A stretch of DNA of 10,736 bases from Goniomonas avonlea (GCA_003573635.1 QUTJ01031293.1:1-10736); one strand, 5' to 3'; counted from the first letter of the stretch, positions 1 to 7,563 are shown. The notes: generated from the sequence alone by a model not told the origin. Numbers and translations: made by a program.

Positions 1-310
1 CCGCCTTCACGGCTCCCATGTGGGCCCTCCCAGTTGAACCCTTGGTAGGGGTGAGGCGAAACGTTGCCTCAAAGCAGCATACACACGCGTGCGCCATAAT
101 CCGCTGACTTGCGCCTGCCAGTTGCGGCAGGGCCAGCGTGATTTAGCGAGGTTCAAGGTCGAGAGCGCTGCACGGTCGATTCAACTGGCCGCGCTGCGAG
201 GCGCTTCCCAAGCGGTGCGTTTGAGGATGCATATCACGCATGCGTGAACGTCAGGAGGCGAGGGAGTCGAGACACGCGAGAGATCACCACGATAGGAGCG
301 TGTGCGCTGG

Positions 311-382
311 TGCGTTCTCGTGATCTAGGCGGGGGCTCTCCTCTGGTGCGCCCTCGTGAACGAGGCGGGGGCTCTCCTCGCC
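311..382. repeat. Tandem duplication of a 36-bp unit
   Basis: Positions 311-346 and 347-382 are adjacent copies of a 36-bp unit; about 29 of 36 bases agree. The shared core reads AGGCGGGGGCTCTCCTC, at 327-343 and 363-379. A partial third copy (CCCTCG followed by TGTGATCTG) seems to follow at 381-397. I see no reading frame or RNA fold that would explain it. Most of 1-541 is otherwise GC-rich sequence with no gene I can support. Confidence 0.75.
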
Positions 383-541
383 CTCGCGTGTGATCTGTTT
401 CAGCTGGGGTTAGGTTCCAGGCACCGAGTTAGTGCAGAGTCCTGAGCGTACAAATGGTTGGAGGACACTGCGCTCTCGTTCTCTCGCTCAGCCCCCACCA
501 CCACTCCACCGCCTCTCCATCCAAAGTCAATCATTTTACAG

Positions 542-1575
542 GCGTCGAGTCCGTTGCGTGGGGGTGCTGGGACAGGGCTGAGGGGCTGGAGTGGCGGTGG
601 CTGGAATTTTCTCCTTGATGGGCACGAGGTGCGTTTCTTTTTTGGCTCGAGAGCAGATTTTTTGCAAAAGCAGTTTTATTATTGTCTTCCGGACCAGTCA
701 GAGGGAGTGGAGGAGGAGGGAGGGGGAGGGAGTCAGTGGGAGGGAGGGTAAAAGAGAGTAAGAGAGAGCAAGGGGGAGAGAGCCATACCAAGTTTGTAGA
801 ATAGCCGAGAGAGGGAGCGAGAGAGAGTCAGTGTGTGGAGGTGAGAGAGGCCTTGTCACCTGTTTGATGGGCTGCATTTTCTTTTGATGCGTGGCGTATC
901 TTGTTTGCAGCGTGTGTGTCTGGACATTTTGTTGCTGCGAGCTGGTCAATGTCCGGTGGATGCGAGAGGCGTGCGGCCAATGTCCGGTGGATGCGAGAGG
1001 CGTGCGGGAGGTGCACGGCGGTGTGGGAGGCGGGAGGTGTGCGGGAGGTGTTGGGCGTAAGGTGTGGCGGGAGCGCGTCGTCTGAAAATGACCATTGGAC
1101 CAACCTGCACTTTTGACAGAACTAAGAATTTCCTGCTCTCCTCAGGAATTGCTATCCCTTGTTGCTGTTTTTGTGTTCCAACCAGGCTGGCAACAGGTGA
1201 ACCTCAACTTTGGGAAGTCACCAACTAAGTAATGACGCAAGAGCCTCTTCGCAGCTCCAGGGACAACAGCGTGCCCGTGCCCGTGCGTGTGCGCATGCGA
1301 TGTGTGTGAAAGGAGTGTGGAGTTTGCCGGAGGTGAGCAGGTGGTGTATGGAGTACAGAATGTATACATGTGTGCGGGAGGTGTGCGGGAGGTGCGGGGG
1401 AGGTGCGCGGTGTGGCGGAGGTGAGTGTGCGGTCTGTCGAGGAGATGTCGTGGGCGTGTGGCTGAGTTGGTTGGAACGGGCCAGAGCAGAGACAGTACTC
1501 AGTGCAGATGGTCGACCATCGCTGATGGAGCTTGCCTGTTTTGCCGAGGTTGCCGCTGTGCTTCAGCCTGGTTGA
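542..1575 (+). CDS. Probable 3' part of a SPRY-domain gene, three tentative exons
   Basis: The proposed exons are 542 to about 706 (alternative donor after 628), 1146-1228 and 1503-1575. The first follows a good acceptor (TTTTACAG) and reads GGWNFLLDGHEVRFFF, which resembles the SPRY stretch in RanBPM-type proteins running from G-[DV]-x-I-G to FFTxNG. The second reads VFQPGWQQVNLNFGKSPT, like the family's closing 'PGE..v.vNFGq.PF' strand. Exon 2 ends AA|GTAATG in phase 2, and the last exon starts CAG|T in the matching phase, giving an Asn codon and then 23 codons to a TGA at 1573-1575. The first junction is phase 0 with either donor. Poly(A) signals lie 120-130 bp further on. The 5' end is not identified and may lie outside the window; a missing exon between 707 and 1145 is possible. 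The SPRY call is by recalled family patterns only. A pseudogene cannot be excluded. Confidence 0.4.
700..790 (+). repeat. Polypurine tract with G-quadruplex-type motif
   Basis: Nearly every base on the + strand from about 700 to 785 is A or G. Within it, 718-748 has six runs of three or more G separated by loops of 1, 1, 7, 1 and 1 bases, which fits the usual G-quadruplex pattern. It lies in the proposed intron of the left-hand SPRY-like gene, just after the possible donor at 707. Confidence 0.7.
947..1060 (+). repeat. Intronic minisatellite, 31-bp period passing into GTGCGGGAGGT units
   Basis: Positions 947-976 and 978-1007 are identical 30-bp copies separated by one base. They run into degenerate copies of GTGCGGGAGGT up to about 1060. 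The stretch falls in the proposed intron before the exon at 1146-1228. Confidence 0.8.
1368..1440 (+). repeat. Intronic minisatellite of GTGCGGGAGGT units
   Basis: About six degenerate copies of a 10-12-bp unit close to GTGCGGGAGGT fill the proposed intron 1229-1502. The same unit occurs in the preceding intron (about 1003-1060), so the family is present on both sides of the exon at 1146-1228. Confidence 0.75.
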
Positions 1576-1645
1576 GACTGGTGCCGCTGCTCACTCAATG
1601 AACAAGCGTTGCGTGAGGTTCGCTGGATAAAGGCACAAATGGCTG

Positions 1646-1651
1646 TTTATT
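1646..1651 (-). terminator. Poly(A) signal for the WWE gene
   Basis: TTTATT on the + strand is AATAAA on the - strand, about 140 bp downstream of the stop codon of the WWE gene at 1793. This is a plausible spacing. The hexamer alone is weak evidence. Confidence 0.4.
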
Positions 1652-1698
1652 GGAGAGCGTCGAGACAAGCAAACGCCAAGCCACAGCGTCCAGCGCAC

Positions 1699-1713
1699 AA
1701 TAAACAAAATAAA
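1699..1713 (+). terminator. Two poly(A) signals for the left-hand SPRY-like gene
   Basis: AATAAA occurs at 1699-1704 and again at 1708-1713 on the + strand, about 125 bp after the proposed stop at 1573-1575. Their position supports a + strand gene ending there. They lie inside the 3' UTR expected for the convergent - strand gene. Confidence 0.45.
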
Positions 1714-1792
1714 ACGAGTAGAGTGTCGTGTTCACGCCGCGCAACGGGGCCTGCCGACCGCCACGGCCGGTTGTCACGCCAAGGGCGCCAGC

Positions 1793-3442
1793 CTATACAC
1801 GGATAAGGCGGTGGGCATCAGGGGCAGGGCGGTGTGGAGCCTTGGGCTGGTCCTCTGGTACTTGAGCAAGATCAGACAAACAATCTTCGACAGCAATCAC
1901 AGCTTGAGTGTCGTTCGAATTGCTGGGTGCGTCTGCCGTGTTGGTGTCGATGGGAGAGCTGTGACACCCGGGCGGGCGCTTGTCAGCCTGCAACGGGAAC
2001 ACGAGTCACTGCCACAGCCAAGGGGAGCGCCACATATTGGTTCCAAAGGACCGAGGAGAACAAGGAGAGGGGTCGAGGGCCAAGAGCAGGGCAGAGCGCG
2101 AGGAGAGAAGGCAGAGAGGAGGCCACGTCAGGGGGTCTTTCGCCACTGGTTTTGTCATCCGAAGGGATCATCAAACTTGCAAAGAGAAAAAGCGTACAAG
2201 CGGCTGGAAAACTGCCCGTGGGCACTGCGGCAAGTCACGAACGTGCGGAGAATAAGGAGTCGCTGGTGTGACAGAGCCACCCGCATCCCTTGCCAAGTCG
2301 ATCACCTACGAACTGAGATGAGACCGATGCAACAACACACCTTTGGAACGCAGTGCAACAAGTATCCGTACATAAAACAATGCAAACCTTTGTTTTGCGA
2401 GAGTGGGCTGGGCTTGTAGCGGCGGCGGCACTGACGCGGCGAACCTCACGGACGGCGCCGGTGCTGTGATCGAGCTCGGTGAACGTTCGAAGATCGACCA
2501 CTCGCTGAGTCGAGTTTGTGCGGTACGTCAGGGCATCCTTGCCTATGAGCAGTTTTTTCAGAGCAAGCGCCATGGCAATATGCCTCACCGTTTTCAAACG
2601 CGGACTCGAGTGCGGCGCTAACGTTGTCCGCAATTGCAGAGAAGGCCGGTTTGTCGTCTGTGCCTCGGTTGACCTGCCAGCTCCATGGTGCAAGACGGGA
2701 TAGCCTCCGCGTGTGCAGAGTTTCTTGGTTGGTAATCGTCATTGTTTCTAAGTTCACGGTGTGCATCTCGTTGTTTGGTGGACAGCACAGAACTAGCTCG
2801 TCTCGACCAGAGTTTCTGAGGGTCTCGAGGCTCTCGGATGTGGGCCCGTCGAACTCAATCCATCCTTCAGATTCAAAGTACCAGTGATAGTCAGCAGCAC
2901 CTGCAGGTTTGGGAGTAGCCTCCGGTTCGCTCTCAACGCTGAAACGGGAATGCTCCCTTTCTGGTGCGTTGTTCGCATTGTCCGAGGGTGTATCGATCAG
3001 GACCTGCATTGAGAGGGCAAACTGCATCTGGAGAATATCACGTTCGATATTTGAAATAACATGCTCGACTTCGGCTTGGGATTTTGCGATTGTTGCGGAA
3101 CCAGCGCTGGCACGCCACGTATGAGCACGGATATCTGTTCACTGGCAGGTGCACCCACCTCAAGACCTGTCCCACAATTGTTTTCGCAGATTCAAGATCC
3201 CTCAGTAGATGGAATAAGATCATCACCACATCGTCTGCCAATGCAAGCTCTTTTGGCATTCCTTTGACCAAGCTGCTCACCGAGGTTGCCATATCTGAGG
3301 TCGCACCGTAAGAATCCTAATCGCAACCAGAAAGGGTACCTGCGAGAGGCGCACACCACTCTGCGAGCACCGATGCTGTCGTGGCTCTCTCAGCCACATG
3401 GCTTGCTAACTGAACGATGCTCGAGACGTCGGTGGCCTCCAT
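1793..3442 (-). CDS. Tandem WWE-domain protein with helical N-terminus, five exons
   Basis: Exons on the - strand: 3442-3340, 3294-3159, 3106-2589, 2542-2388, 1987-1793; introns 45, 52, 46 and 400 bp in phases 1, 2, 1 and 0, all GT...AG. The product is 368 residues. Residues 1-115 are rich in amphipathic helix (for example 56-76 and 88-116). Residues about 153-217 form a WWE domain with W155, W162 and the closing basic run R213/R214/R217. Residues about 221-288 form a second WWE domain with W221/W223, E247, Y259, a TGAVREVRR-type ending at R287/R288, and no clear second Trp. Intron 3 splits this second domain, and only the spliced form restores it, which is good support for the model. The tail 289-368 looks disordered. 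WWE domains in other proteins bind ADP-ribose chains and occur in ubiquitin ligases and PARPs; tandem WWE is best known from Deltex, but no RING is visible here. The ATG (AAGATGG) is the first in an exon open upstream, so an earlier exon is possible. The last intron is the least certain. Confidence 0.75.
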
Positions 3443-3794
3443 CTTGGCAAGAACCGCCGAGAGACAACAACGAACAAGCACCACAAAATCTCCAGACGCA
3501 GATCGGAGATATTCGGGTGGTGCAAGAGGGCTGTTGGTGTCGTGCTAAATAAAAGAAAAAGACGAAAAAGAAGGGATGATTAATGATTTTTGGGATTTTT
3601 GCCGATTTTTGGTCAGGATGAAGATAGACTGTCTGACACGGACGCGCCGTTTCGCCGGCCGTTTCGCCCCTCAGGTTGGAGCTACTTACTGTCTCGCGCT
3701 ACCGCAGCCTGTATACACTAGTACTAGTACTAGCTAGTAGTAGGCTCAAGAGCGGGGAGCGTCTTGTTTTTTGCCGGCCGGTGACAAGTTCCTC
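3443..3794. promoter_or_regulatory. Shared divergent promoter of the WWE and SPRY genes
   Basis: The 352 bp between the two start codons must hold both promoters or 5' UTRs. It contains an A/G-rich stretch (3546-3572), three copies of GATTTTTG at 3585-3592, 3594-3601 and 3604-3611, two close copies of CCGTTTCGCC near 3648-3668 (loosely like an E2F-type GGCGAAAC on the other strand), and an ACTAGT-based repetitive, partly self-complementary block at 3717-3743. Any factor assignment is a guess. Confidence 0.55.
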
Positions 3795-4509
3795 ATGGCG
3801 CGGCCGAATTTGGAGCCGGCGAGTCTGCTCTTCCCACATTTTCAGAAAGTTGGTTTGGTTGTCAAGGACAGTGAAGAGCAGCTACAGGCGACTTGTGCGA
3901 AGGCCAAAGCTTGGGAGCAGTTGATTAGTGACCCCATCGAGGACGGATACGCCCGCATGGAAGTCCATATCACTGGCACGTCCTCCGATAGAAGTGACAA
4001 TAGGTTGGTTGAGTTGTGGTGAAACATGTTTACTCATCCGTGCAGTTTTGGCATCGGTGTGAGCACTCAACCTTTGACCCCAACGGCCTTTGAGACCTTG
4101 GTGGCGTACAAGGAATCCCCCGCGGCGCGTCCAGTCCTATGCCAATAGGTATCTCACATGCTTACAGGTGGGCTATTATCAGAATGGTTCAATCTATGAT
4201 AGTGGAAAAAAATCTTCGGATCCTGCCCTTCCTTTCCGCGCTGGAGCCACGATTCTGCTTGAAGTGTCACCCATCCAAGAAAATGGAGCTCGCACGGTCA
4301 CGGTAGCTTGGCAAGCTCTGAGTATTTTGTGTCGATATCTGACTACCTGATAGATTTCTTGCAACTCGGAGCGAAGATGTGCCACCGAGCTCCTCGTGGA
4401 ACCCAAGTCCTTGAGATTTTGGGTCAGCATGTATGGCTCAGGCACGTCGATTGAAATTAAGCAACGAGTCGAACTAGGGGAACAATTCCTCACCAAGGCT
4501 GTGCGGTAA
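3795..4509 (+). CDS. SPRY/B30.2-like domain protein, four exons
   Basis: Exons: 3795-4003, 4046-4100, 4168-4302, 4354-4509; introns 42, 67 and 51 bp in phases 2, 0 and 0. The product is 184 residues, essentially one domain. Its pattern fits the SPRY beta-sandwich: W40 followed by a strand with MEVHI (55-59), FGIGVST (71-77), VGYYQNGSIYDSG (89-101), PFRAG (110-114, the place of the usual F..GD), TVTIS (131-135), and LRFWVSMYGSGTSIEI (153-168), like the closing 'L.p.vsly..g.sVei' strand. SPRY domains are protein-binding modules, often substrate receptors for ubiquitin ligases; no partner domain is present here. Every junction removes a stop or frame break while keeping the domain in order. The ATG at 3795 has G at +4. 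The stop TAA overlaps a possible donor (CG|GTAATC at 4507), so further 3' exons are possible. It is transcribed away from the WWE gene. Confidence 0.7.
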
Positions 4510-5289
4510 TCTGCGAGTAGACTTTGCGTTGTAGGCATATGCAAGCTGTGTGGACTTCCGTGCTCTTTCTGGCGCTCGACAGTTGCTCCATTGCAAGTAT
4601 TCTCTCCGGTGGCGCGTAGGCTACCGATCTTTTGGCTGCCCTCATTATGAGGGCACAGAGGTTCTCCAAGTTCGTCTACTTTTTGCCTGACAACTTGGGT
4701 AAAACTTGCTTTCAACCGTAAAATTCACAACTGAGAGCACCTTGATGCCCTGTGTACAATTGCACCTCAGCACCGAAATTTAATTTCATGAAGAAATCGA
4801 CTCGACAAGTAGTCCAGATCGCCACTACCTCATCAGGAGTCCATGAATCTGACGCGCCCTTAAAACTTGATCTGGAACTGCCACGGCACAACAAACCAGC
4901 TTAAACAATAGGTTGGCAAACACTTAAAAATTACTCGAGTGGCGCGTGCACACCCCACCGCATGCGCACACGCACACTTGAAACGCAAAAGGGAAGCGAA
5001 AGCGGCAGGCCGCACCTCTGGGAGCTGAGCGAGAAGTCGGTGTAGGAGTGTGTCACCTTTAATTGGTTCGACAAGAATTCAGTACGCACGCCATGGTGAC
5101 GCACCAGTTCACGCCATTTGCTTGCAGGGGATCACGGGCACAAAACGCCCCACTTGTCACTCGGGATATAATGCAGTCATGCGCCAGTCAATAAAGAACG
5201 CACCGGCAGTCTCGGCTGCGACTCTCTCGCTGCTGGCATGGCCAAAACAGAGTGTCCACAGCTTACCGTACATTAGACTCACAAGCGAA
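4510..5289. other. Stretch without a defensible gene
   Basis: Several short frames on both strands look protein-like: - strand, about 50 residues from an ATG near 4646; + strand, about 47 residues from about 4550; + strand, about 50 residues ending at a TAA near 4900. They conflict with one another and none shows a known domain. They could be extra 3' exons of the SPRY gene or of a separate - strand gene. The stretch also includes the 3' UTR of the BuGZ-like gene. Near 4940-4980 there is a CA-rich patch. Confidence 0.5.
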
Positions 5290-6167
5290 TTAGGTGGGAA
5301 CCCGACCGAGAACATTTCCGAGCCGAGACTCGACAGCGAGCAGCTGTGACTTGATGCGCGCAGTGTCGTCGAAGCGGTACTGCGGCAATTCGGCACGCCG
5401 CTCCTCCATTGATACTTGCTCATCATCATAAACCAAGTATACTTTCTGCCCCTGCGCTGGCCCGGGCGCGGGCTGACCCGCTGGAGGCACCGGCGCGCCC
5501 GGCGGAGCCACAGGGGTCTGCTGGGGCGGGTAGGCGCCTGGTGACCCAGCTGGTGGCGCACCACCAGGTGGGAAACCGGGCCGTGGAGGACCTCCTTGAA
5601 CAGGAAACAGCGGTGCGCCCATAGGAGGTGGCGCGCCATACGGATTCTGCCCAGGGAAATAGCTGGTATGCACAGTGAGCGAAAAAAAAACGGAGCCAAA
5701 GGACGTGACACCCACCCTGGTGGAGCGCCGTAAGGGTTCATCGGCATTCCCGGCATTCCCGGTCGCGGAAACCCTCCCTGTTGAGGGTACCCATAGCCAG
5801 GTTGCCCCGGATATGTCACGACCGTCGGAGTGGGTGCCGGCGCAGGTTGTGCCGCTGCAGTCTTCGGGCGCTTGTTGCTCTGTTCAAGCCACTCCTCTCC
5901 CTCAGGTACTCCTTGCATTCCGATGATATCAAATTCAAACTCATCTCGCCCATCCTTGGCGTTCGGGACCTTCGTCACTTCCTCCTTGTGCACAAACAAC
6001 ACATGGGTCTTCAGCGCCGTTGCAGTCGTCAGCTTTTTGTGGCAAACGTGACACTTGAAATGTTTGGAGCGCTGGTGTTGAATCAACACATTTTCATCAT
6101 CAAAACTGCGCTCGGGTCCACAATACCAACAATAAGGCTTGGCTTCCTTCTTCTTCTTGCGTCCCAT
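5290..6167 (-). CDS. ZNF207: BuGZ/ZNF207 family zinc-finger protein, two exons
   Basis: Exons on the - strand are 6167-5716 and 5662-5290, joined across a 53-bp intron (GTGGGT...ACCAG, phase 2), giving 274 residues. The N-terminus [16 protein letters not shown] and the two C2H2 fingers (C13 or C16 with H31/H36; C39/C42 with H55/H60) match the very conserved start of animal ZNF207/BuGZ and plant SUF4, as does the later PNAKDGR...GMQGVPEG (68-90). A Pro/Gly-rich, probably disordered centre follows (about 110-220). The C-terminus has [17 protein letters not shown], close to the DISLEERRAQLPKY stretch that I recall next to the Bub3-binding GLEBS region in animals. Family members bind spindle microtubules and Bub3 and support chromosome alignment; some act in splicing or transcription. 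The frame is open 12 codons upstream, but MGRKKKK is the family start. Compared with the animal protein, two extra residues lie between C16 and F22. It is divergent from the next gene, with 161 bp between ATGs. Confidence 0.9.
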
Positions 6168-6184
6168 GAGTGGTGGATGAGGCC

Positions 6185-6209
6185 GACACTTTGACTTTGA
6201 CACTTTGAC
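6185..6209. repeat. Direct repeat in the divergent promoter
   Basis: GACACTTTGAC occurs twice, at 6185-6195 and 6199-6209, separated by TTT. It lies 18-42 bp upstream of the BuGZ-like start codon, in the 161-bp region shared with the gene at 6329, and could be a binding site or simply 5' UTR sequence. Confidence 0.5.
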
Positions 6210-6304
6210 GACAAACGGTGAATTGCACTGTTTGACGCGGCTCGTACGAGCCCGCGGGTTTGGAGTCTTGTGACTACCGTCTTCACGCTAGATAACCAAA
6301 AACC

Positions 6305-6328
6305 ATGGCCGAACCGTTGGACAACTGA
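6305..6328 (+). CDS. Upstream ORF of seven codons abutting the next ATG
   Basis: ATG at 6305 in the context ACCATGG (strong by the vertebrate rule) opens a seven-codon frame, MAEPLDN, whose TGA (6326-6328) is followed directly by the ATG of the 346-residue ORF. That ATG has T at -3 and A at +4, a weak context. The layout suggests translation of the main ORF by reinitiation or leaky scanning. I tried to join the two by an intron; the only GT (after GAACC) has the wrong phase for either nearby acceptor. Confidence 0.45.
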   Translation: MAEPLDN

Positions 6329-7369
6329 ATGAGGCTCCACCGCTCGGCAGCAACTCGGAACAGCCAAGCAGGCTTTTTCGAAGATGATTCCCCTGATGAC
6401 AAAGGGTATTTCGACTCGTTTGATAAAGTGCAGTCCCCGAAGCCGGATTATTGGGCCAGACGTTTTCCAAACAGCGGCAAAGTCCGCGAAAAGCCCACAT
6501 CACCACGTCTTTTGCGAAGAAAAATGTATCCAATTCCACGTGTCACCTCAGGATCACCTCTGAGCAAGTCCCTCACAAGCCTTGATTACAGACTGACGTT
6601 CCGCCCTGCTCTCCCGCCAGAGGCATTCTTGGGAGTGGAGTTTGGTTCAGAATCTCCGGATAAGTGCGGACCGAAAGCTACTGGGGATCCACCAGGGGAG
6701 AGTCTGAATGGTGACATAAGGTCGAATTCTGGGGATCCTGGGGCATACTCGCAAGAGCACAGAACCTCTCGCCCGGAGTCCAATCCGGAACTTCTTCGAT
6801 CTAACACATGCGAGCGCCCACACTCTCGCGAGGCTCGCTCACGATCACGCGAGGCCCGCCCCAATTCACGCGAGGCCCACTCGCACTCTCGCGAGGCCCG
6901 CCCGCTTTCTCATTCACGCGAGTCCCGTCCGCACTCCCGAGGGTCTCGTCCGTGTTCGCGAGAATCCCGCCCTCATTCGAGGGAGTCTCGTCCGCACTCG
7001 AGGGAATCCCGTCCCCACTCACGAGAATCACCCTTACGTCGGTCACGCAATGAGCGCCGGGGACGTTCCAAGTCTCAAAAGTTCTGGGAAACATTGGAGC
7101 CGCGGGACTACTCCAACATATTGCCACCTGCTGCAAAGACCTTGCGGGAGCTTGCACGGATGTCTCCCAAGTCTATGACTCCCAGCCAACGAAAGGAACT
7201 GGGTGACCTTGATCGCGACCAATATCTACCCGAAGCTTCTCGCTCGGCAAAGATGCCAAAGCCAGTCTGGGAGTCAATTGAAAAGGGCAACAAACTGCTG
7301 CATGAAATCGAGGGCACGGAGCAGGAAATGTATCGCAAGTCGATTTTTAAGACGCATCGCACCCGGTAG
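6329..7369 (+). CDS. Unrecognised 346-residue protein with SR-type heptad repeats
   Basis: A single uninterrupted frame gives 346 residues. I do not recognise the family. Residues 1-100 are mixed, with acidic and aromatic patches (FFEDD, KGYFDSF, PDYWARRFP). Residues 110-160 look disordered. Residues 165-235 are a degenerate repeat of HSRESRP and HSREARP, about ten units, giving a basic Arg/Ser region like the RS domains of splicing factors; no RRM domain is present. Residues 250-346 look structured, with KFWETLEPRDYSNILPP, helical TLRELARMSP and ERKELGDL-like segments, and KPVWESIEKGNKLLHEIEG. The conserved-looking ends flanking a repetitive centre suggest a real protein rather than a chance frame. 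RS-like regions are often phosphorylated by SR kinases; that is only an analogy. The start is uncertain because of the abutting upstream ORF. Confidence 0.75.
   Translation: MRLHRSAATRNSQAGFFEDDSPDDKGYFDSFDKVQSPKPDYWARRFPNSGKVREKPTSPRLLRRKMYPIPRVTSGSPLSKSLTSLDYRLTFRPALPPEAFLGVEFGSESPDKCGPKATGDPPGESLNGDIRSNSGDPGAYSQEHRTSRPESNPELLRSNTCERPHSREARSRSREARPNSREAHSHSREARPLSHSRESRPHSRGSRPCSRESRPHSRESRPHSRESRPHSRESPLRRSRNERRGRSKSQKFWETLEPRDYSNILPPAAKTLRELARMSPKSMTPSQRKELGDLDRDQYLPEASRSAKMPKPVWESIEKGNKLLHEIEGTEQEMYRKSIFKTHRTR
6821..7033 (+). repeat. 21-bp coding minisatellite (SR heptads)
   Basis: This stretch encodes about ten units of HSRE[SA]RP with variants (one eight-residue and one nine-residue unit). 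The last four units, residues 209-235, are the most uniform, which suggests recent expansion at the 3' end. The DNA has a 21-bp period and is C-rich on the + strand. Confidence 0.85.
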
Positions 7370-7440
7370 GTGTTTTTTACCGTTGTCCTTTGTGTTCTGC
7401 GTGGTGAGAGCCCAGAGCACGCGCGAATTGGCCAGACTGT

Positions 7441-7556
7441 GAGTCGCATGACAACTCTCAGTGTCTGCGTCGCATATTGACGACTATCAGAGCGTATGAG
7501 TGAATTGACCAGGTGTGTCTGAGTCGCATATTGACAACTCTCAGGGCGTACGAGTG
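7441..7556. repeat. Direct repeats upstream of the EF-hand gene
   Basis: Positions 7461-7502 and 7515-7556 are copies of a 42-bp unit at a 54-bp spacing, sharing GTCGCATATTGAC and GCGTA[CT]GAGTG. A shorter partial copy starts at 7441 (GAGTCGCATGACAACTCTCA). The array ends eight bases before the ATG of the EF-hand gene, so it makes up most of that gene's 5' leader or promoter. Confidence 0.8.
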
Positions 7557-7563
7557 GGCAACA

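Noticed and set aside
1811-2419. 202-residue open frame on the + strand
   Set aside because: It is antisense to the last exon and long intron of the WWE gene, has no recognisable domain, and crosses a - strand polypyrimidine region that keeps stops out.
4194-4715. 173-residue open frame on the - strand
   Set aside because: Its first two-thirds from the 3' side are antisense to SPRY exons 3 and 4, where the + strand shows clear domain motifs; likely a shadow.
6083-6539. Open frames on the - strand upstream of the BuGZ start
   Set aside because: They overlap the promoter and the antisense of the SR-repeat gene; no family pattern, and the BuGZ start MGRKKKK needs no upstream exon.
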